From Chloroflexota bacterium (lineage in GTDB: Bacteria; Chloroflexota; Anaerolineae; Anaerolineales; Anaerolineaceae), in NCBI GenBank assembly GCA_012522475.1, contig JAAYKH010000031.1, forward strand, positions 20,458-84,457: a stretch of 64,000 nucleotides of DNA, written 5' to 3'. The position numbers and the translations under genes were made by a program. This document shows, in pieces, positions 43,538-51,926 of the stretch; within the stretch, counting starts at the first letter, position 1; every line of letters starts with the position of its first letter. The notes below the pieces were generated by a model that had not been told where the DNA came from, made no database searches, and saw only the letters and a program-made list of their open reading frames with translations.

Positions 43538-44013
43538 TCTGCCTCCTCATCAGGATAAACACACCAACCCATTTCTTCCAAATCCACATCCGCAATCTGA
43601 GATTCAGGTATATCCACCAGCACCAGCTCCGCTTCAGCTAAAATTTTTCCGTCCTGAGTTTGAATCTCGCTGTGGGCAAAGGAAATCCGTCCACGACGTT
43701 TTCCCGCCCTGCCGAAAACGACCAGATCGGTTAGTGATGGAACCGGTAGGCGATAGCGCACATTCAATTGGGCTGTGACCGTGAAACGATTGGGCTCTGC
43801 CATTTGAGCCCGACCGCCACATTCATCCAAAATAGCAGCAACGATGCCACCATGAATTGTCCCCGGGTAACCCGTATAATGTTCAGGGATATTTACCCGC
43901 GAACACACCACCCCGGGTTCAAGAGTGTAAAAGTCAAGTTTCAGCCCGACCAGGTTCTCCTTGCCGCAGATAAAGCAAGTTTTAGAGCCTGGTTGTTTTT
44001 CTTTCTGTTTCAT
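43534..44013 (-). CDS. PaaI-like hotdog thioesterase
   Basis: A hotdog-fold protein of 159 residues. [20 protein letters not shown] is the active-site helix of the PaaI/YbgC group, where HGG and the following Asp/Glu hydrolyse acyl-CoA thioesters. N-terminal [17 protein letters not shown] has a CxxC pair that is also found in relatives ('CFVCG' type). Enzymes of this type release acids from CoA. It overlaps its neighbours by 4 bases on each side, so it is inside the same transcript as the hydroxylase and the F420 enzyme and may act on their product as a CoA ester. Confidence 0.85.
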   Translation of the reverse strand: MKQKEKQPGSKTCFICGKENLVGLKLDFYTLEPGVVCSRVNIPEHYTGYPGTIHGGIVAAILDECGGRAQMAEPNRFTVTAQLNVRYRLPVPSLTDLVVFGRAGKRRGRISFAHSEIQTQDGKILAEAELVLVDIPESQIADVDLEEMGWCVYPDEEAE

Positions 44014-45011
44014 TTTGTGGCAAAGGTATCAATCAAAACCTTGACATTACCGCCAACCGGGTAGAGTATCGGGCAGGTTGCGCCGTTATTGAGGTATTCC
44101 TGCACCTTTGCCCGCGCTTCGTCCGGTGTTCCACTGGCTGTAATGCGGTGAATCAGGTCATCGGGCACCAAATGTTTCGCTTGCTGGATTTGCTCATGAG
44201 TGGCCGGCCAGCCCAGTATCGACTGGATTTCATGCACAATCTCCATTGAAACACCAGAGGCTTTTGCGATGTGCGGTTGTTGTGCCAGGTATTGAGTCAG
44301 CAATTCACGGCTGGTGTCAATTGCTTTTTCACCGTCCTCATCTACCGAACAAACAATCAATTGTGGGCGGTCCATGTCATCTAAAGTACGCCCCGAGGCT
44401 TTCAACCCTTTTTTGAGTTCATCAATTGCCTGTTCGTTATATTCTGGCGGCACGCAGTAATTCAAAACCACACCATCAGCGATACGACCGGTCAACTCCA
44501 TCATTTTTGGGCCGGTTGCCCCAATCATGATGGGAATATTTCGAGGTTCGCGCCGACCGTGCAAGACATCCAGCTCAATCTCATTGACATGGACATATTC
44601 ACCATCAAAGGATACGCGTTCCATGTTCAAAAGCCGACGAAGGACGATAATCGTTTCTTCCATCGCAATCATCGGGCTCTTCCGATCAATACCCACATTC
44701 TTAGCCAAAGGATCCCACCAGGCGCCAATACCGCAAATGATCCGGTCCGGTGCCAAATCGTCCAGTGTCAGGAAGGTCGAAGCCAATAAGCCGATATTTC
44801 GCGTCCAGTTATTAATCACGCCTGAGCCAATTTGAATCTTTTCTGTAACCGCTGCGTAGGCTGCCATCGGCACGATAGCATCTCGCACCAGGCGGCTTTC
44901 TGCTTGCCATACAGCTTCAAAACCACGCGCTTCTGCGTATTTCACATAATCCAATCCATCCCGCAAATCGTGTGCGTCTTGCAAATATAGGGCTACCCTT
45001 TCGATGGTCAT
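44010..45011 (-). CDS. LLM-class F420-dependent oxidoreductase (Mer-like)
   Basis: Luciferase-like TIM-barrel family using F420. [100 protein letters not shown] and [13 protein letters not shown] match 5,10-methylenetetrahydromethanopterin reductase-like enzymes. 333 residues. F420 rather than FMN is inferred from the cofC, cofD, cofE and F420:NADPH oxidoreductase genes just upstream. The true substrate is not methanopterin by necessity; this family covers many hydride transfers. Confidence 0.88.
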   Translation of the reverse strand: MTIERVALYLQDAHDLRDGLDYVKYAEARGFEAVWQAESRLVRDAIVPMAAYAAVTEKIQIGSGVINNWTRNIGLLASTFLTLDDLAPDRIICGIGAWWDPLAKNVGIDRKSPMIAMEETIIVLRRLLNMERVSFDGEYVHVNEIELDVLHGRREPRNIPIMIGATGPKMMELTGRIADGVVLNYCVPPEYNEQAIDELKKGLKASGRTLDDMDRPQLIVCSVDEDGEKAIDTSRELLTQYLAQQPHIAKASGVSMEIVHEIQSILGWPATHEQIQQAKHLVPDDLIHRITASGTPDEARAKVQEYLNNGATCPILYPVGGNVKVLIDTFATK

Positions 45012-45044
45012 CTTATTTTCCCTTTCATCTAAATGGTTGGTTGT

Positions 45045-45659
45045 TTAATTTAATACCGGCAAAGCATTACTGGACTGAAGGATTTCATAATCTTCAGGAA
45101 TATCCAAATCCAAAGCAATACGTGAGTTTTCGTAAACAATCACCTCGGCACCGTTTTGTTTGGCCAAAGAACAATGCCGTTCAAAAGACTCCATTCCGAA
45201 GGAAAAACTAATTAAATCCGCAGGATTAATCAACATCAAATTTGTTCCCATGCGGCGCCGATCCGGGCTGATAACCATGGTTGGCGGTTCTTTGCGCAGC
45301 GCAAGAAAATCGCTTACATCCACCGGGCGTAACAAAGGCAAGTCTGCTGGAACAATGAGGACGCCTTCACTCGAAAACACTTGGGCAAATATCGATGCCC
45401 TGAGCAGCGCATTGTTCAATTCTTGGGCACCATTTTCCGTCACCGTCCGTACGCCTTTATCGCGGGCCATGGTGAGCACATTTGAATCACGGCTGATAAC
45501 CAGGATTTCAGAAATTGATTCAACTTCTAATAAAATGTCAATTGTATGAAAAAAAAGGAAATGGTTAAGTCGGGCACGTTCCTCTTCCGAGAGTATCTCC
45601 GAGAGACGTGATTTTCCGCGTCGTAAAGGTTTGACTGGAACAATTGCCCAGAGGCTCAT
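45045..45659 (-). CDS. cofC: 2-phospho-L-lactate (or PEP) guanylyltransferase
   Basis: Makes the GDP-activated three-carbon unit (lactyl-2-diphospho-5'-guanosine or the enolpyruvyl form) for F420. MSLWAIVPVKPLRRGKSRLS is the nucleotidyltransferase start; VLIVPADLPLLRPVDVSDFL is the metal-binding core; VISPDRRRMGTNLMLINP is typical of CofC/FbiD. 204 residues. It lies 4 bases after cofD on the same strand. Confidence 0.92.
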   Translation of the reverse strand: MSLWAIVPVKPLRRGKSRLSEILSEEERARLNHFLFFHTIDILLEVESISEILVISRDSNVLTMARDKGVRTVTENGAQELNNALLRASIFAQVFSSEGVLIVPADLPLLRPVDVSDFLALRKEPPTMVISPDRRRMGTNLMLINPADLISFSFGMESFERHCSLAKQNGAEVIVYENSRIALDLDIPEDYEILQSSNALPVLN

Positions 45660-45663
45660 AAAT

Positions 45664-46608
45664 TTATTTACTCCTGATGAGGATCGATTCGCAAAACTTC
45701 AATACTTCATGTGCAAAACGAATCCGATCCTGAAAATCATGCATGATGATATTGGTGAGTAGCCCAATTATACGCCAACGTTCAATTTTTTCCAATTCAG
45801 TCTGGTCACGCACATCAAAAATAAATCCCTTTAATAAACCGCGATAATGGCTGGCAATTGCTGAAGCCGAAGGCTCAACACCCAGCTCATGGAACATTTT
45901 AGCTGCAGGGCCTTTTAGCGCCTGACCACCCACCAGCGGCGACACTGCAATGACCACTTTATCTTCCAGCGCTTGACGATACCCAGGGATCGCCAGGATC
46001 GGGTCAATGCTTACAAAAGGGTTGGATGGAGTGATAATTACCACGTCAGCTGCACCGATCTGGTCCAGTACACCAGGCGCAGGTGTAGCAACTTCAGCCC
46101 CACAAAATTCAAACAAGCGCACCACCGGCTGATATGCAAATTGAACGAAATATCTTTGAAAATCCAGTGCACCATGTTCAGCCGTGTGGACGATTGTTCG
46201 CACGGGATCGTCACTCATGGGGAATACGAGGTGGTTCACGCCCCAGGTTGAGCACAATTCACGCGTCACAGAGGAAAGTGAGCGCCGTTCCGCCAGCAAT
46301 TCGGTGCGCCTCAGATGAGTTAACAAATCTTTGTCACCGATTTTGAACCAGGTTGCTCCACCCATGCTTTTTAAGCCGTTTAGGGTTTCCCAGGTTTCAT
46401 CCTTTTGCCCCCACCCTGCCCCCGGGTTGGCCAGCCCGCCCAAGGTGTAACATACCGTGTCCAAATCTGGACAAATTCTCAGGCCCCAATAGTCAAAATC
46501 ATCACCAGTATTGACGACCACACTGAAGTCATCCGGCGAAAGCAACGCTGCCAAACCATCCACCAGTTTCGCACCGCCCACCCCGCCCGCCAAGGCCACC
46601 ACTTTCAT
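45664..46608 (-). CDS. cofD: 2-phospho-L-lactate transferase (F420 biosynthesis)
   Basis: Transfers the activated three-carbon phosphate unit to 7,8-didemethyl-8-hydroxy-5-deazariboflavin (Fo), giving F420-0. MKVVALAGGVGGAKLVDGLA, VVNTGDDFDYWGLRICPDLD, TVCYTLGGLANPGAGWG, KIGDKDLLTHLRRTELL and VVIITPSNPFVSIDPILAIP are diagnostic. 314 residues. The genes for Fo synthase (cofG/cofH or fbiC) are not in the window. Its start overlaps the 2H phosphoesterase stop by 4 bases. Confidence 0.95.
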   Translation of the reverse strand: MKVVALAGGVGGAKLVDGLAALLSPDDFSVVVNTGDDFDYWGLRICPDLDTVCYTLGGLANPGAGWGQKDETWETLNGLKSMGGATWFKIGDKDLLTHLRRTELLAERRSLSSVTRELCSTWGVNHLVFPMSDDPVRTIVHTAEHGALDFQRYFVQFAYQPVVRLFEFCGAEVATPAPGVLDQIGAADVVIITPSNPFVSIDPILAIPGYRQALEDKVVIAVSPLVGGQALKGPAAKMFHELGVEPSASAIASHYRGLLKGFIFDVRDQTELEKIERWRIIGLLTNIIMHDFQDRIRFAHEVLKFCESILIRSK

Positions 46609-47159
46609 GGTTTCCCCCCTTGATTAATAAAATGAAATTGCTTATAAGTCGTGCTCGCAGAATCATCACTCGTTGAAACAACAATCAGGTTGTTCACAGA
46701 GACCTGTATTTCAACGGCTTCAAAAGCGATTACTTCCATAGCGCAAGCCAGGCTCTCCCTGGTAATGTCATTGATAGCCAAAGTAATATGCGGCAGCCAG
46801 TAGGGCGGCGAATAATATTTATTCAGTTGATCACAATAACCGGTTGATCGTCGCCAGATTTCATTGTGCAGATCCATCATCGCCTGTGATTTAACCAGCG
46901 ACAGGTAAAAAACTGGCCGCTCACCGGAGAAAATTCCAAACCCAAAGACATAGCTGGCTAATGCATGGGTGCCCGCGGATAGAGCGGCTAAACTGGCTTC
47001 TATGGCGTGTACATCCAGTGTTTCCGCAACAAGCCAGGTCAGGTGCGGTGTTGGGAGTTCATAAACCGCCATCAACCCACAAGCTTCTCGCAGCCTGTGC
47101 CACAGGTCTTTGACAACTGCCGAACTCTGTGGATCTAATTCGCTGATAACTGCATACAT
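46605..47159 (-). CDS. 2H phosphoesterase / 2'-5' RNA ligase-like protein
   Basis: Two His-x-Thr motifs, PTPHLTWLVAE (near residue 40) and WLPHITLAINDITR (near residue 125), define the 2H superfamily, which opens or forms 2',3'-cyclic or 2'-5' phosphodiester bonds. About 184 residues from ATG 47159, which has a GAG-containing site; the frame extends to 47183. It lies between cofE (11-base overlap region) and cofD (4-base overlap), inside the F420 genes. No role of 2H enzymes in F420 synthesis is known to me, so the link is by position only. Confidence 0.8.
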   Translation of the reverse strand: MYAVISELDPQSSAVVKDLWHRLREACGLMAVYELPTPHLTWLVAETLDVHAIEASLAALSAGTHALASYVFGFGIFSGERPVFYLSLVKSQAMMDLHNEIWRRSTGYCDQLNKYYSPPYWLPHITLAINDITRESLACAMEVIAFEAVEIQVSVNNLIVVSTSDDSASTTYKQFHFINQGGKP

Positions 47160-47166
47160 TGCATTC

Positions 47167-47934
47167 TCATCTAAAAAGGTCAAATTCCTTTTGTCGAATC
47201 AGTTCAGCCAGTGATCCCTCCCGCAATGGGTAAGGGAACCCTCTGGCCAGCACCACCGGCGTGCCTTCACGCGCTTGTCCCATCATGAGGGATGCGCCGG
47301 CAGCCAATTCATCGCTGGCAGCCACCAGCGTGGCCTGCAACCGATAATCAAACAAGTCCGCTTCACCGCGCAAATCGACCAAGCCTGGCAGCCCCGATAA
47401 ACCAATCGTCGCCCCGATGGTTCCGTTTCGCCAGGCACGCCCATGTGAATCAATAATCAAGACGCCCAGGCGACACTTGTTACGGATCTGCAATTGCTGT
47501 CGAATCTGCAGCGCTGAAGCATCAGGGTCCTTGGGCAAAAGTAAAACCCAATCATTAGCCTCTCCCCATGGGCCGGAGACATTCGAATGATCGATCCCCG
47601 CATTGGCACTGATAAAGCCCAGGCGGTGCTCAACAATAATCAAACCCCTGCGAACACGCACCACCTCCTGGCTTTCAGAAAGGATCAATTCGATTAACCG
47701 CGGGTCTTTACCTGTAATATGTGCATACTCCAGGGCAAGCTCGGAAGGCTGTACCGTTGTCAGATTGACCAAACGATCTTCTGCTTTGGAAACAATTTTT
47801 TGTGCTAGCACCAGGATATCATCCTCTTGCAACGATAAATTGTTATTCACCAAAGCTTTTGAAATTAAATCAACCAGATCATCCCCGGGCTCGACCAGGG
47901 GGAAGCCTTCTAATGGAATCAGTTTCAAACTCAT
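47167..47934 (-). CDS. cofE: F420-0:gamma-glutamyl ligase
   Basis: Adds glutamates to F420-0 with GTP. LKLIPLEGFPLVEPGDDLVD, DDILVLAQKIVSKAEDRLVN, IELILSESQEVVRVRRGLII, GFISANAGIDHSNV and RLGVLIIDSHGRAWRNGTIG are CofE/FbiB signatures. 255 residues: the ligase domain alone, without the C-terminal FMN reductase domain of mycobacterial FbiB. ATG 47934 is chosen since the longer frame to 47979 lies in the npdG gene. The stop is 1 base from the npdG stop region on the same strand side, so coupling is tight. Confidence 0.93.
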   Translation of the reverse strand: MSLKLIPLEGFPLVEPGDDLVDLISKALVNNNLSLQEDDILVLAQKIVSKAEDRLVNLTTVQPSELALEYAHITGKDPRLIELILSESQEVVRVRRGLIIVEHRLGFISANAGIDHSNVSGPWGEANDWVLLLPKDPDASALQIRQQLQIRNKCRLGVLIIDSHGRAWRNGTIGATIGLSGLPGLVDLRGEADLFDYRLQATLVAASDELAAGASLMMGQAREGTPVVLARGFPYPLREGSLAELIRQKEFDLFR

Positions 47935-47935
47935 C

Positions 47936-48622
47936 TTATGCTTGGTCCGCGATTCCTGTAACACGAATACCGGCAGCATTACCCTTATGTTGTTTGTTCA
48001 GCCCAATTAAAATTGAGGTCAAACCTTCCACCACCGCTGCGTTTTCAATCGGGCCAGCATCCCATCCTTTCAAACCAGTATCTGCCACAAGTCCAAGCAC
48101 CACTTCTCGGGCTGCTTTTCCCTTTCCGCACACCAACACGTCACAATCCGCATCGCCCTCGCCCATTAACCTTTCATGAGAGATATTCTGAAATGCATCC
48201 ACAACCTGGCAGCCGTCCCCCAGGATCTCCTGCGCCTCTTGTGCCGCAGAACCGGCCGCTGGCATTTGCACTTTAGACACTTTTGGCGGTACAAGCGGAA
48301 CCACGACATCAATTACAATTTTTCCCTGTAAAACATCTTTTAGATCTTCCAGAGTAGGCCTATGCCCCGCATAGGGTACGGTGATCACTGCAATATCACA
48401 GGCTTCTGCAGCAGCACGATTTTCCATACCGCTCAACCCCTCAGGGGTACTGCCCATAAACTCAATCAGTTCTTCAACTGCTTTTTGTGCTTTATCTAAT
48501 TGCCGTGAACCAATAATTACCTTATGCCCAGCTTTTAGCCATCGAAAAGCTAAACCCTTACCTTCATTACCAGTTCCACCAATAATTCCGAGGGTGTAAA
48601 TTTGTTTTGTTGCTTCTACCAT
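47936..48622 (-). CDS. npdG: F420H2:NADP+ oxidoreductase
   Basis: Moves hydride between F420 and NADP. YTLGIIGGTGNEGKGLAFRW is the NADP Rossmann loop; KVIIGSRQLDKAQKAVEEL supplies the Arg that binds the 2'-phosphate; AVITVPYAGHRPTLEDLKDV and VVDAFQNISHERL follow. 228 residues. ATG 48622 has an AAGGAG site 6 bases upstream. This enzyme makes sense of an F420 pool in a non-methanogen: it links an F420 enzyme such as the Mer-like protein to NADPH. Confidence 0.93.
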   Translation of the reverse strand: MVEATKQIYTLGIIGGTGNEGKGLAFRWLKAGHKVIIGSRQLDKAQKAVEELIEFMGSTPEGLSGMENRAAAEACDIAVITVPYAGHRPTLEDLKDVLQGKIVIDVVVPLVPPKVSKVQMPAAGSAAQEAQEILGDGCQVVDAFQNISHERLMGEGDADCDVLVCGKGKAAREVVLGLVADTGLKGWDAGPIENAAVVEGLTSILIGLNKQHKGNAAGIRVTGIADQA

Positions 48623-48660
48623 GATGTTCTCCTTGTTCAATAATATTAATTGGCACACGA

Positions 48661-50016
48661 TTATTGAGCGGCTATCTCCTCAAATCGTTTCCAAGTGTTT
48701 AAAGAAATTTCAAAAGCCCTGGCAGCAATCGCACTTTCGTCAAGGGTTAATAATTGCCTGCGGTACATCAAAGGCTTCCCAGCGACAATTGTTGCTGTGA
48801 CCATGCTCTCCTGGAACCCAAACAGGATATGCCAGGGAAGATTTCCGGCCGTCAACGGTGTAAAGGGGTGATAATCAACAAAGATCAGGTCAGCCGCGGC
48901 GCCTTCAGAGATCTGACCCACCTGCAAGCCATCAAACACTTCGGTCACCAGTGCAGCATTGTTTTCAACAGCGATTTGGGTGATGGTGTACCCGTCCATT
49001 CGGCGCGGGTCACGATATGAGAGCTTGTGCAAAAGGTAAGCTTGTTTCCATTCCTGCCACATCGTGTGCGAAAAACCATCATTTCCCAGTCCAACCCGCA
49101 CACCAGCGTTGAGCATATCCTCAATCGGTGCCACGCCAACAGCATTATTCATATTTGAACGCGGTTGGTGGGTCAGCCACGATTGCGTTTCCGCCAGTCG
49201 AGCAATCTCATCCTCGTCCAGATGAACACCATGAACGAGAATCGATTCCCGACGCAAAATCCCAAATTGATCAAGCCGATGTACAACCCGCTTTCCCGAG
49301 GTTTCCAGGCTGAAAATTTGATCAGCCATCCCTTCAGCAACATGGATATGAAAACCAATCCCAGCAGGACAAAGCTCGTTGACGCGGGCTAGAGTTTTAT
49401 CCGAGAGGGTTAAGCCGGCATGCAAACCAAAATGCGCCCGTATGTTTTCATCCTGTGGGTCTCTTTTTTGTATGCGCTCAATAAAACGCAAGTTTTCCTG
49501 CAACCCCTGTTCCGATTTTTCAGCGCCATCCCGATCTGTGACTTCATAACACAGCGATGCCCGCAATCCAGCCTGGTTTACCGCCTCTGCAATAATATTC
49601 AACGAACCCTCAATTGCATTGGGCGAGGCATGGTGGTCAATTAATGTGGTGGTACCGTGTTTAATTGCATCCACCAGGCACACCAATGCCGAATAGCGGA
49701 CGCCATCTTCGTCCAGGGCTTTATCAAGGTTCCACCAAAGTTTTTCCAGAATTTCTGTAAACGTACTGGCAGGTTCACCCGGGATCCCCAAACCCCGTGA
49801 AAAAGCGCCGTAAAAATGAGTGTGAGCACAGATATTGCCCGGCATCACATATTGGCCCTCGGCATCCAGTTGTTCTTCCTCTGGGTAATCCTTAAGCAGT
49901 TCTTTTTGTGGCGCGATCTTTTGAATCACGCCCTCACGGATCAGCATCCCCAAACCCTCGGGGGTGACTTTATTTTCAGAACCCCAGGTGATCACTTTTC
50001 CATTGATGATAAGCAT
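48661..50016 (-). CDS. ssnA: SsnA-type aminohydrolase of selenium/molybdenum hydroxylase clusters
   Basis: Amidohydrolase with metal site GNICAHTHFYGAFSRGLG, IKHGTTTLIDHHASPNAIEG, GIGFHIHVAEG, and late Asp in VRVGLGNDGFSH. The stretch EKLWWNLDKALDEDGVRYSA plus HHASP closely follows E. coli SsnA as I remember it (LWWRLDRALDEE and IDHHASP), separating it from MtaD-type deaminases. 451 residues. In E. coli ssnA neighbours yqeB, yqeC, mocA and a predicted selenate-reductase-like hydroxylase. It probably opens or deaminates the heterocyclic product or substrate of the hydroxylases; no activity is established. First gene of the block. Confidence 0.88.
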   Translation of the reverse strand: MLIINGKVITWGSENKVTPEGLGMLIREGVIQKIAPQKELLKDYPEEEQLDAEGQYVMPGNICAHTHFYGAFSRGLGIPGEPASTFTEILEKLWWNLDKALDEDGVRYSALVCLVDAIKHGTTTLIDHHASPNAIEGSLNIIAEAVNQAGLRASLCYEVTDRDGAEKSEQGLQENLRFIERIQKRDPQDENIRAHFGLHAGLTLSDKTLARVNELCPAGIGFHIHVAEGMADQIFSLETSGKRVVHRLDQFGILRRESILVHGVHLDEDEIARLAETQSWLTHQPRSNMNNAVGVAPIEDMLNAGVRVGLGNDGFSHTMWQEWKQAYLLHKLSYRDPRRMDGYTITQIAVENNAALVTEVFDGLQVGQISEGAAADLIFVDYHPFTPLTAGNLPWHILFGFQESMVTATIVAGKPLMYRRQLLTLDESAIAARAFEISLNTWKRFEEIAAQ

Positions 50017-50062
50017 CGGTCACTCTCCTGTTGGAATTAGATAACTGTATCAATCCATAAAA

Positions 50063-50091
50063 ATTATAGCACAGGCAGAACACGAATTAAA
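50063..50091 (-). promoter_or_regulatory. Promoter of the ssnA-F420-hydroxylase block
   Basis: Minus strand TATAAT (50068-50063) and a weak -35 TTTAAT (50091-50086), spacer 17. An AGGAGAG ribosome site lies shortly before ATG 50016. No other promoter is obvious in the following 10 kb until the 39.7 kb gap. Confidence 0.5.
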
Positions 50092-50126
50092 CTTAAACAC
50101 ATTTTTTTATTCTCAAGCGTATAAAA

Positions 50127-50154
50127 GTTACAGTCAGGCTTTGGATGTTATAAT
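50127..50154 (+). promoter_or_regulatory. Promoter of pcp
   Basis: GTTACA at 50127-50132, 16-base spacer, TATAAT at 50149-50154, 56 bases before the pcp ATG. Confidence 0.5.
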
Positions 50155-50209
50155 CAACGCAAAATAGTACATCAGCCAATAAGAAGCGGCCAGGCCAGGA
50201 GATGCCCAA

Positions 50210-50827
50210 ATGAAACTTCTGATCACCGGGTTTGAACCCTTTCACGATCACCCCCTCAACCCAAGTCAAGTGCTGGTTGAGAACCTGCCCGATCAACACG
50301 GTAATGTTCGGCTTATCAAAGGCATACTGCCGGTTCATCATATCCAGGGGCCTGAGAAACTGCTGACTTTACTCCACACTCATCAGCCGGATGCTGTGCT
50401 GGCCTTAGGTTTGGCCGCAAACCGGGCGAAGATTTCACTAGAGCGCGTGGCCATCAACTTAATGGATTTTTCAATCGCCGACAACGCCGGGGTAACGATC
50501 ACAGGGCAGCCCATTGATCCCAACGGTCCAACGGCCTATTTCAGCACCCTACCCCTTGATAACCTTGTATCAGCATTAAAATATGCCGGGATTCCCGCTG
50601 AAATCTCACTTTCAGCGGAGGCCTATTTGTGCAACCAGGTGTTCTACACCCTGATGCACTGGGTTTCGCTCCAAAGCAAGGCCATCAGCGCTGGTTTTAT
50701 TCATCTGCCCGCCTTGCCAGAACAAGCTGCAATGACAAATCAACCCATGCCTCCCATGACCCTGAATCAATTAATCAAAGCAACCCACCTGATCATCGAC
50801 ACCATCACTCACACGCAGGCTTCTTGA
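50210..50827 (+). CDS. pcp: Pyroglutamyl-peptidase I (C15 cysteine peptidase)
   Basis: Removes N-terminal pyroglutamate from peptides. MKLLITGFEPFHDHPLNPSQ is the family start; the catalytic triad by position is Glu78 (SLERVAINLMDF), Cys141 (AYLCNQVFYTLM) and His165 (AGFIHLPALPEQ). 205 residues, normal. Monocistronic, with its own promoter and a shared terminator. Confidence 0.93.
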   Translation: MKLLITGFEPFHDHPLNPSQVLVENLPDQHGNVRLIKGILPVHHIQGPEKLLTLLHTHQPDAVLALGLAANRAKISLERVAINLMDFSIADNAGVTITGQPIDPNGPTAYFSTLPLDNLVSALKYAGIPAEISLSAEAYLCNQVFYTLMHWVSLQSKAISAGFIHLPALPEQAAMTNQPMPPMTLNQLIKATHLIIDTITHTQAS

Positions 50828-50884
50828 ATACTCGACTGGGTTTTTAACGCAGACTCTAAGCATTTCTCGAGAATGAAAACAAAA

Positions 50885-50920
50885 CAGCCCTCCCTGTCAG
50901 GGATGGGCTGCTTTTCTTCT
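50885..50920 (+). terminator. Bidirectional terminator between pcp and the cyclophilin gene
   Basis: Hairpin CAGCCC-t-CCCT-gtc-AGGG-a-t-GGGCTG spanning 50885-50910, followed by CTTTTCTTCTT on the plus strand and, on the minus strand, by TTTTGTTTTC. Confidence 0.75.
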
Positions 50921-50941
50921 TCTGTCCTGTTTAAAAACTTT

Positions 50942-51475
50942 TTACTCGACGTCAGTCTCAATAATTTCAATACCGTTAATTTTAACACCAGGGTATTCTG
51001 GGCGCATTGGGTCACGCGCCGGGATGGAAAACAGTACCGCCAACCCCTCCACAACCTCGCCAAACACACTGTGCTTTCCATCCAACCAGGGCGTTGGCAC
51101 ATGCGTGATAAAAAATTGTGAGCCATTGGTGTTTGGGCCAGCATTCGCCATTGATACCACTCCGGGTTTATCATGGTTAAGGTCTTTATGGAATTCATCC
51201 CCAAAACTGTAACCAGGGCCACCTCTTCCCGTCCCCGTCGGATCGCCAGTTTGGGCCATAAAGTCGTCAATTACACGATGAAAGATCACGCCATCGTAAT
51301 ACCCGGAATTTGATAGGAAAATAAAATTATTCACCGTTTTCGGCGTCAGCTCACTGAATAATTTGATCGTCATATCGCCTTTGTCGGTGTGCAGCACCGC
51401 GTGATAAGTCTTTCCATCCTCAATAATCATCTCAGGCGGTTGTGGCCATTGTTGCTTTGCTTTTGTCATAGTCAT
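50942..51475 (-). CDS. Cyclophilin-type peptidyl-prolyl isomerase
   Basis: 177 residues. [40 protein letters not shown] (with the catalytic Arg after HRV replaced by Ile: [19 protein letters not shown], the standard bacterial form), [24 protein letters not shown] [28 protein letters not shown] and [16 protein letters not shown]. Cytoplasmic (no signal peptide). It accelerates proline isomerisation during folding. Confidence 0.95.
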   Translation of the reverse strand: MTMTKAKQQWPQPPEMIIEDGKTYHAVLHTDKGDMTIKLFSELTPKTVNNFIFLSNSGYYDGVIFHRVIDDFMAQTGDPTGTGRGGPGYSFGDEFHKDLNHDKPGVVSMANAGPNTNGSQFFITHVPTPWLDGKHSVFGEVVEGLAVLFSIPARDPMRPEYPGVKINGIEIIETDVE

Positions 51476-51502
51476 CCTTCTTATTGTTATTTTATTTTTA
51501 TG

Positions 51503-51910
51503 TTAATCCACAATTTCGTAAAGTTCAACCAGGACACCATTAGCGGCCTTAGGATGAATAAACGCCATTCGACGACCGGGCAGTTCCTGGGCAATCTCAT
51601 CAATTAAGCGAACGCCTTTTGCCTTCAAATCAGCAAGTACGCCATCGATATCATCGACTTCAATGCAGAGGTGATGCATCCCTTCACCCCGTTTTTCCAG
51701 GTATTTCCCTAAGCCTGTGTCTAAATCAGTCGGCTGAACAAGTTCCACCTCCCCTTCACCCACAGGTAGAAAAGCCACCTTCGAAGCCTGGGCAGGTACA
51801 TCTTCAATCTGGTCCAGTGGCAAACCGAGTTGATCCCGCCAGAATACCAACGCTTCTTCAATATTTTCAACAACGATGGCGACATGGTTGATTTTTTTAA
51901 TTTTTGACAT
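51503..51910 (-). CDS. mce: Methylmalonyl-CoA epimerase
   Basis: VOC-fold enzyme converting (S)- to (R)-methylmalonyl-CoA. KINHVAIVVENIEEALVFWR with metal His, DVPAQASKVAFLPVGEGEVE, GEGMHHLCIEVDDIDGVLAD with the second His, and FIHPKAANGVLVELYEI with the metal Glu. 135 residues from ATG 51910; the upstream part of the frame belongs to the mutase gene. It is 16 bases after the mutase stop. Confidence 0.94.
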   Translation of the reverse strand: MSKIKKINHVAIVVENIEEALVFWRDQLGLPLDQIEDVPAQASKVAFLPVGEGEVELVQPTDLDTGLGKYLEKRGEGMHHLCIEVDDIDGVLADLKAKGVRLIDEIAQELPGRRMAFIHPKAANGVLVELYEIVD

Positions 51911-51926
51911 GATTTCCCTTTCTCGC

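Noticed and set aside
48661..50016. Reading the SsnA-like gene as an MtaD/S-adenosylhomocysteine deaminase
   Set aside because: The LWWNLDKALDE and IDHHASP segments and the YqeB/YqeC neighbourhood fit SsnA better.
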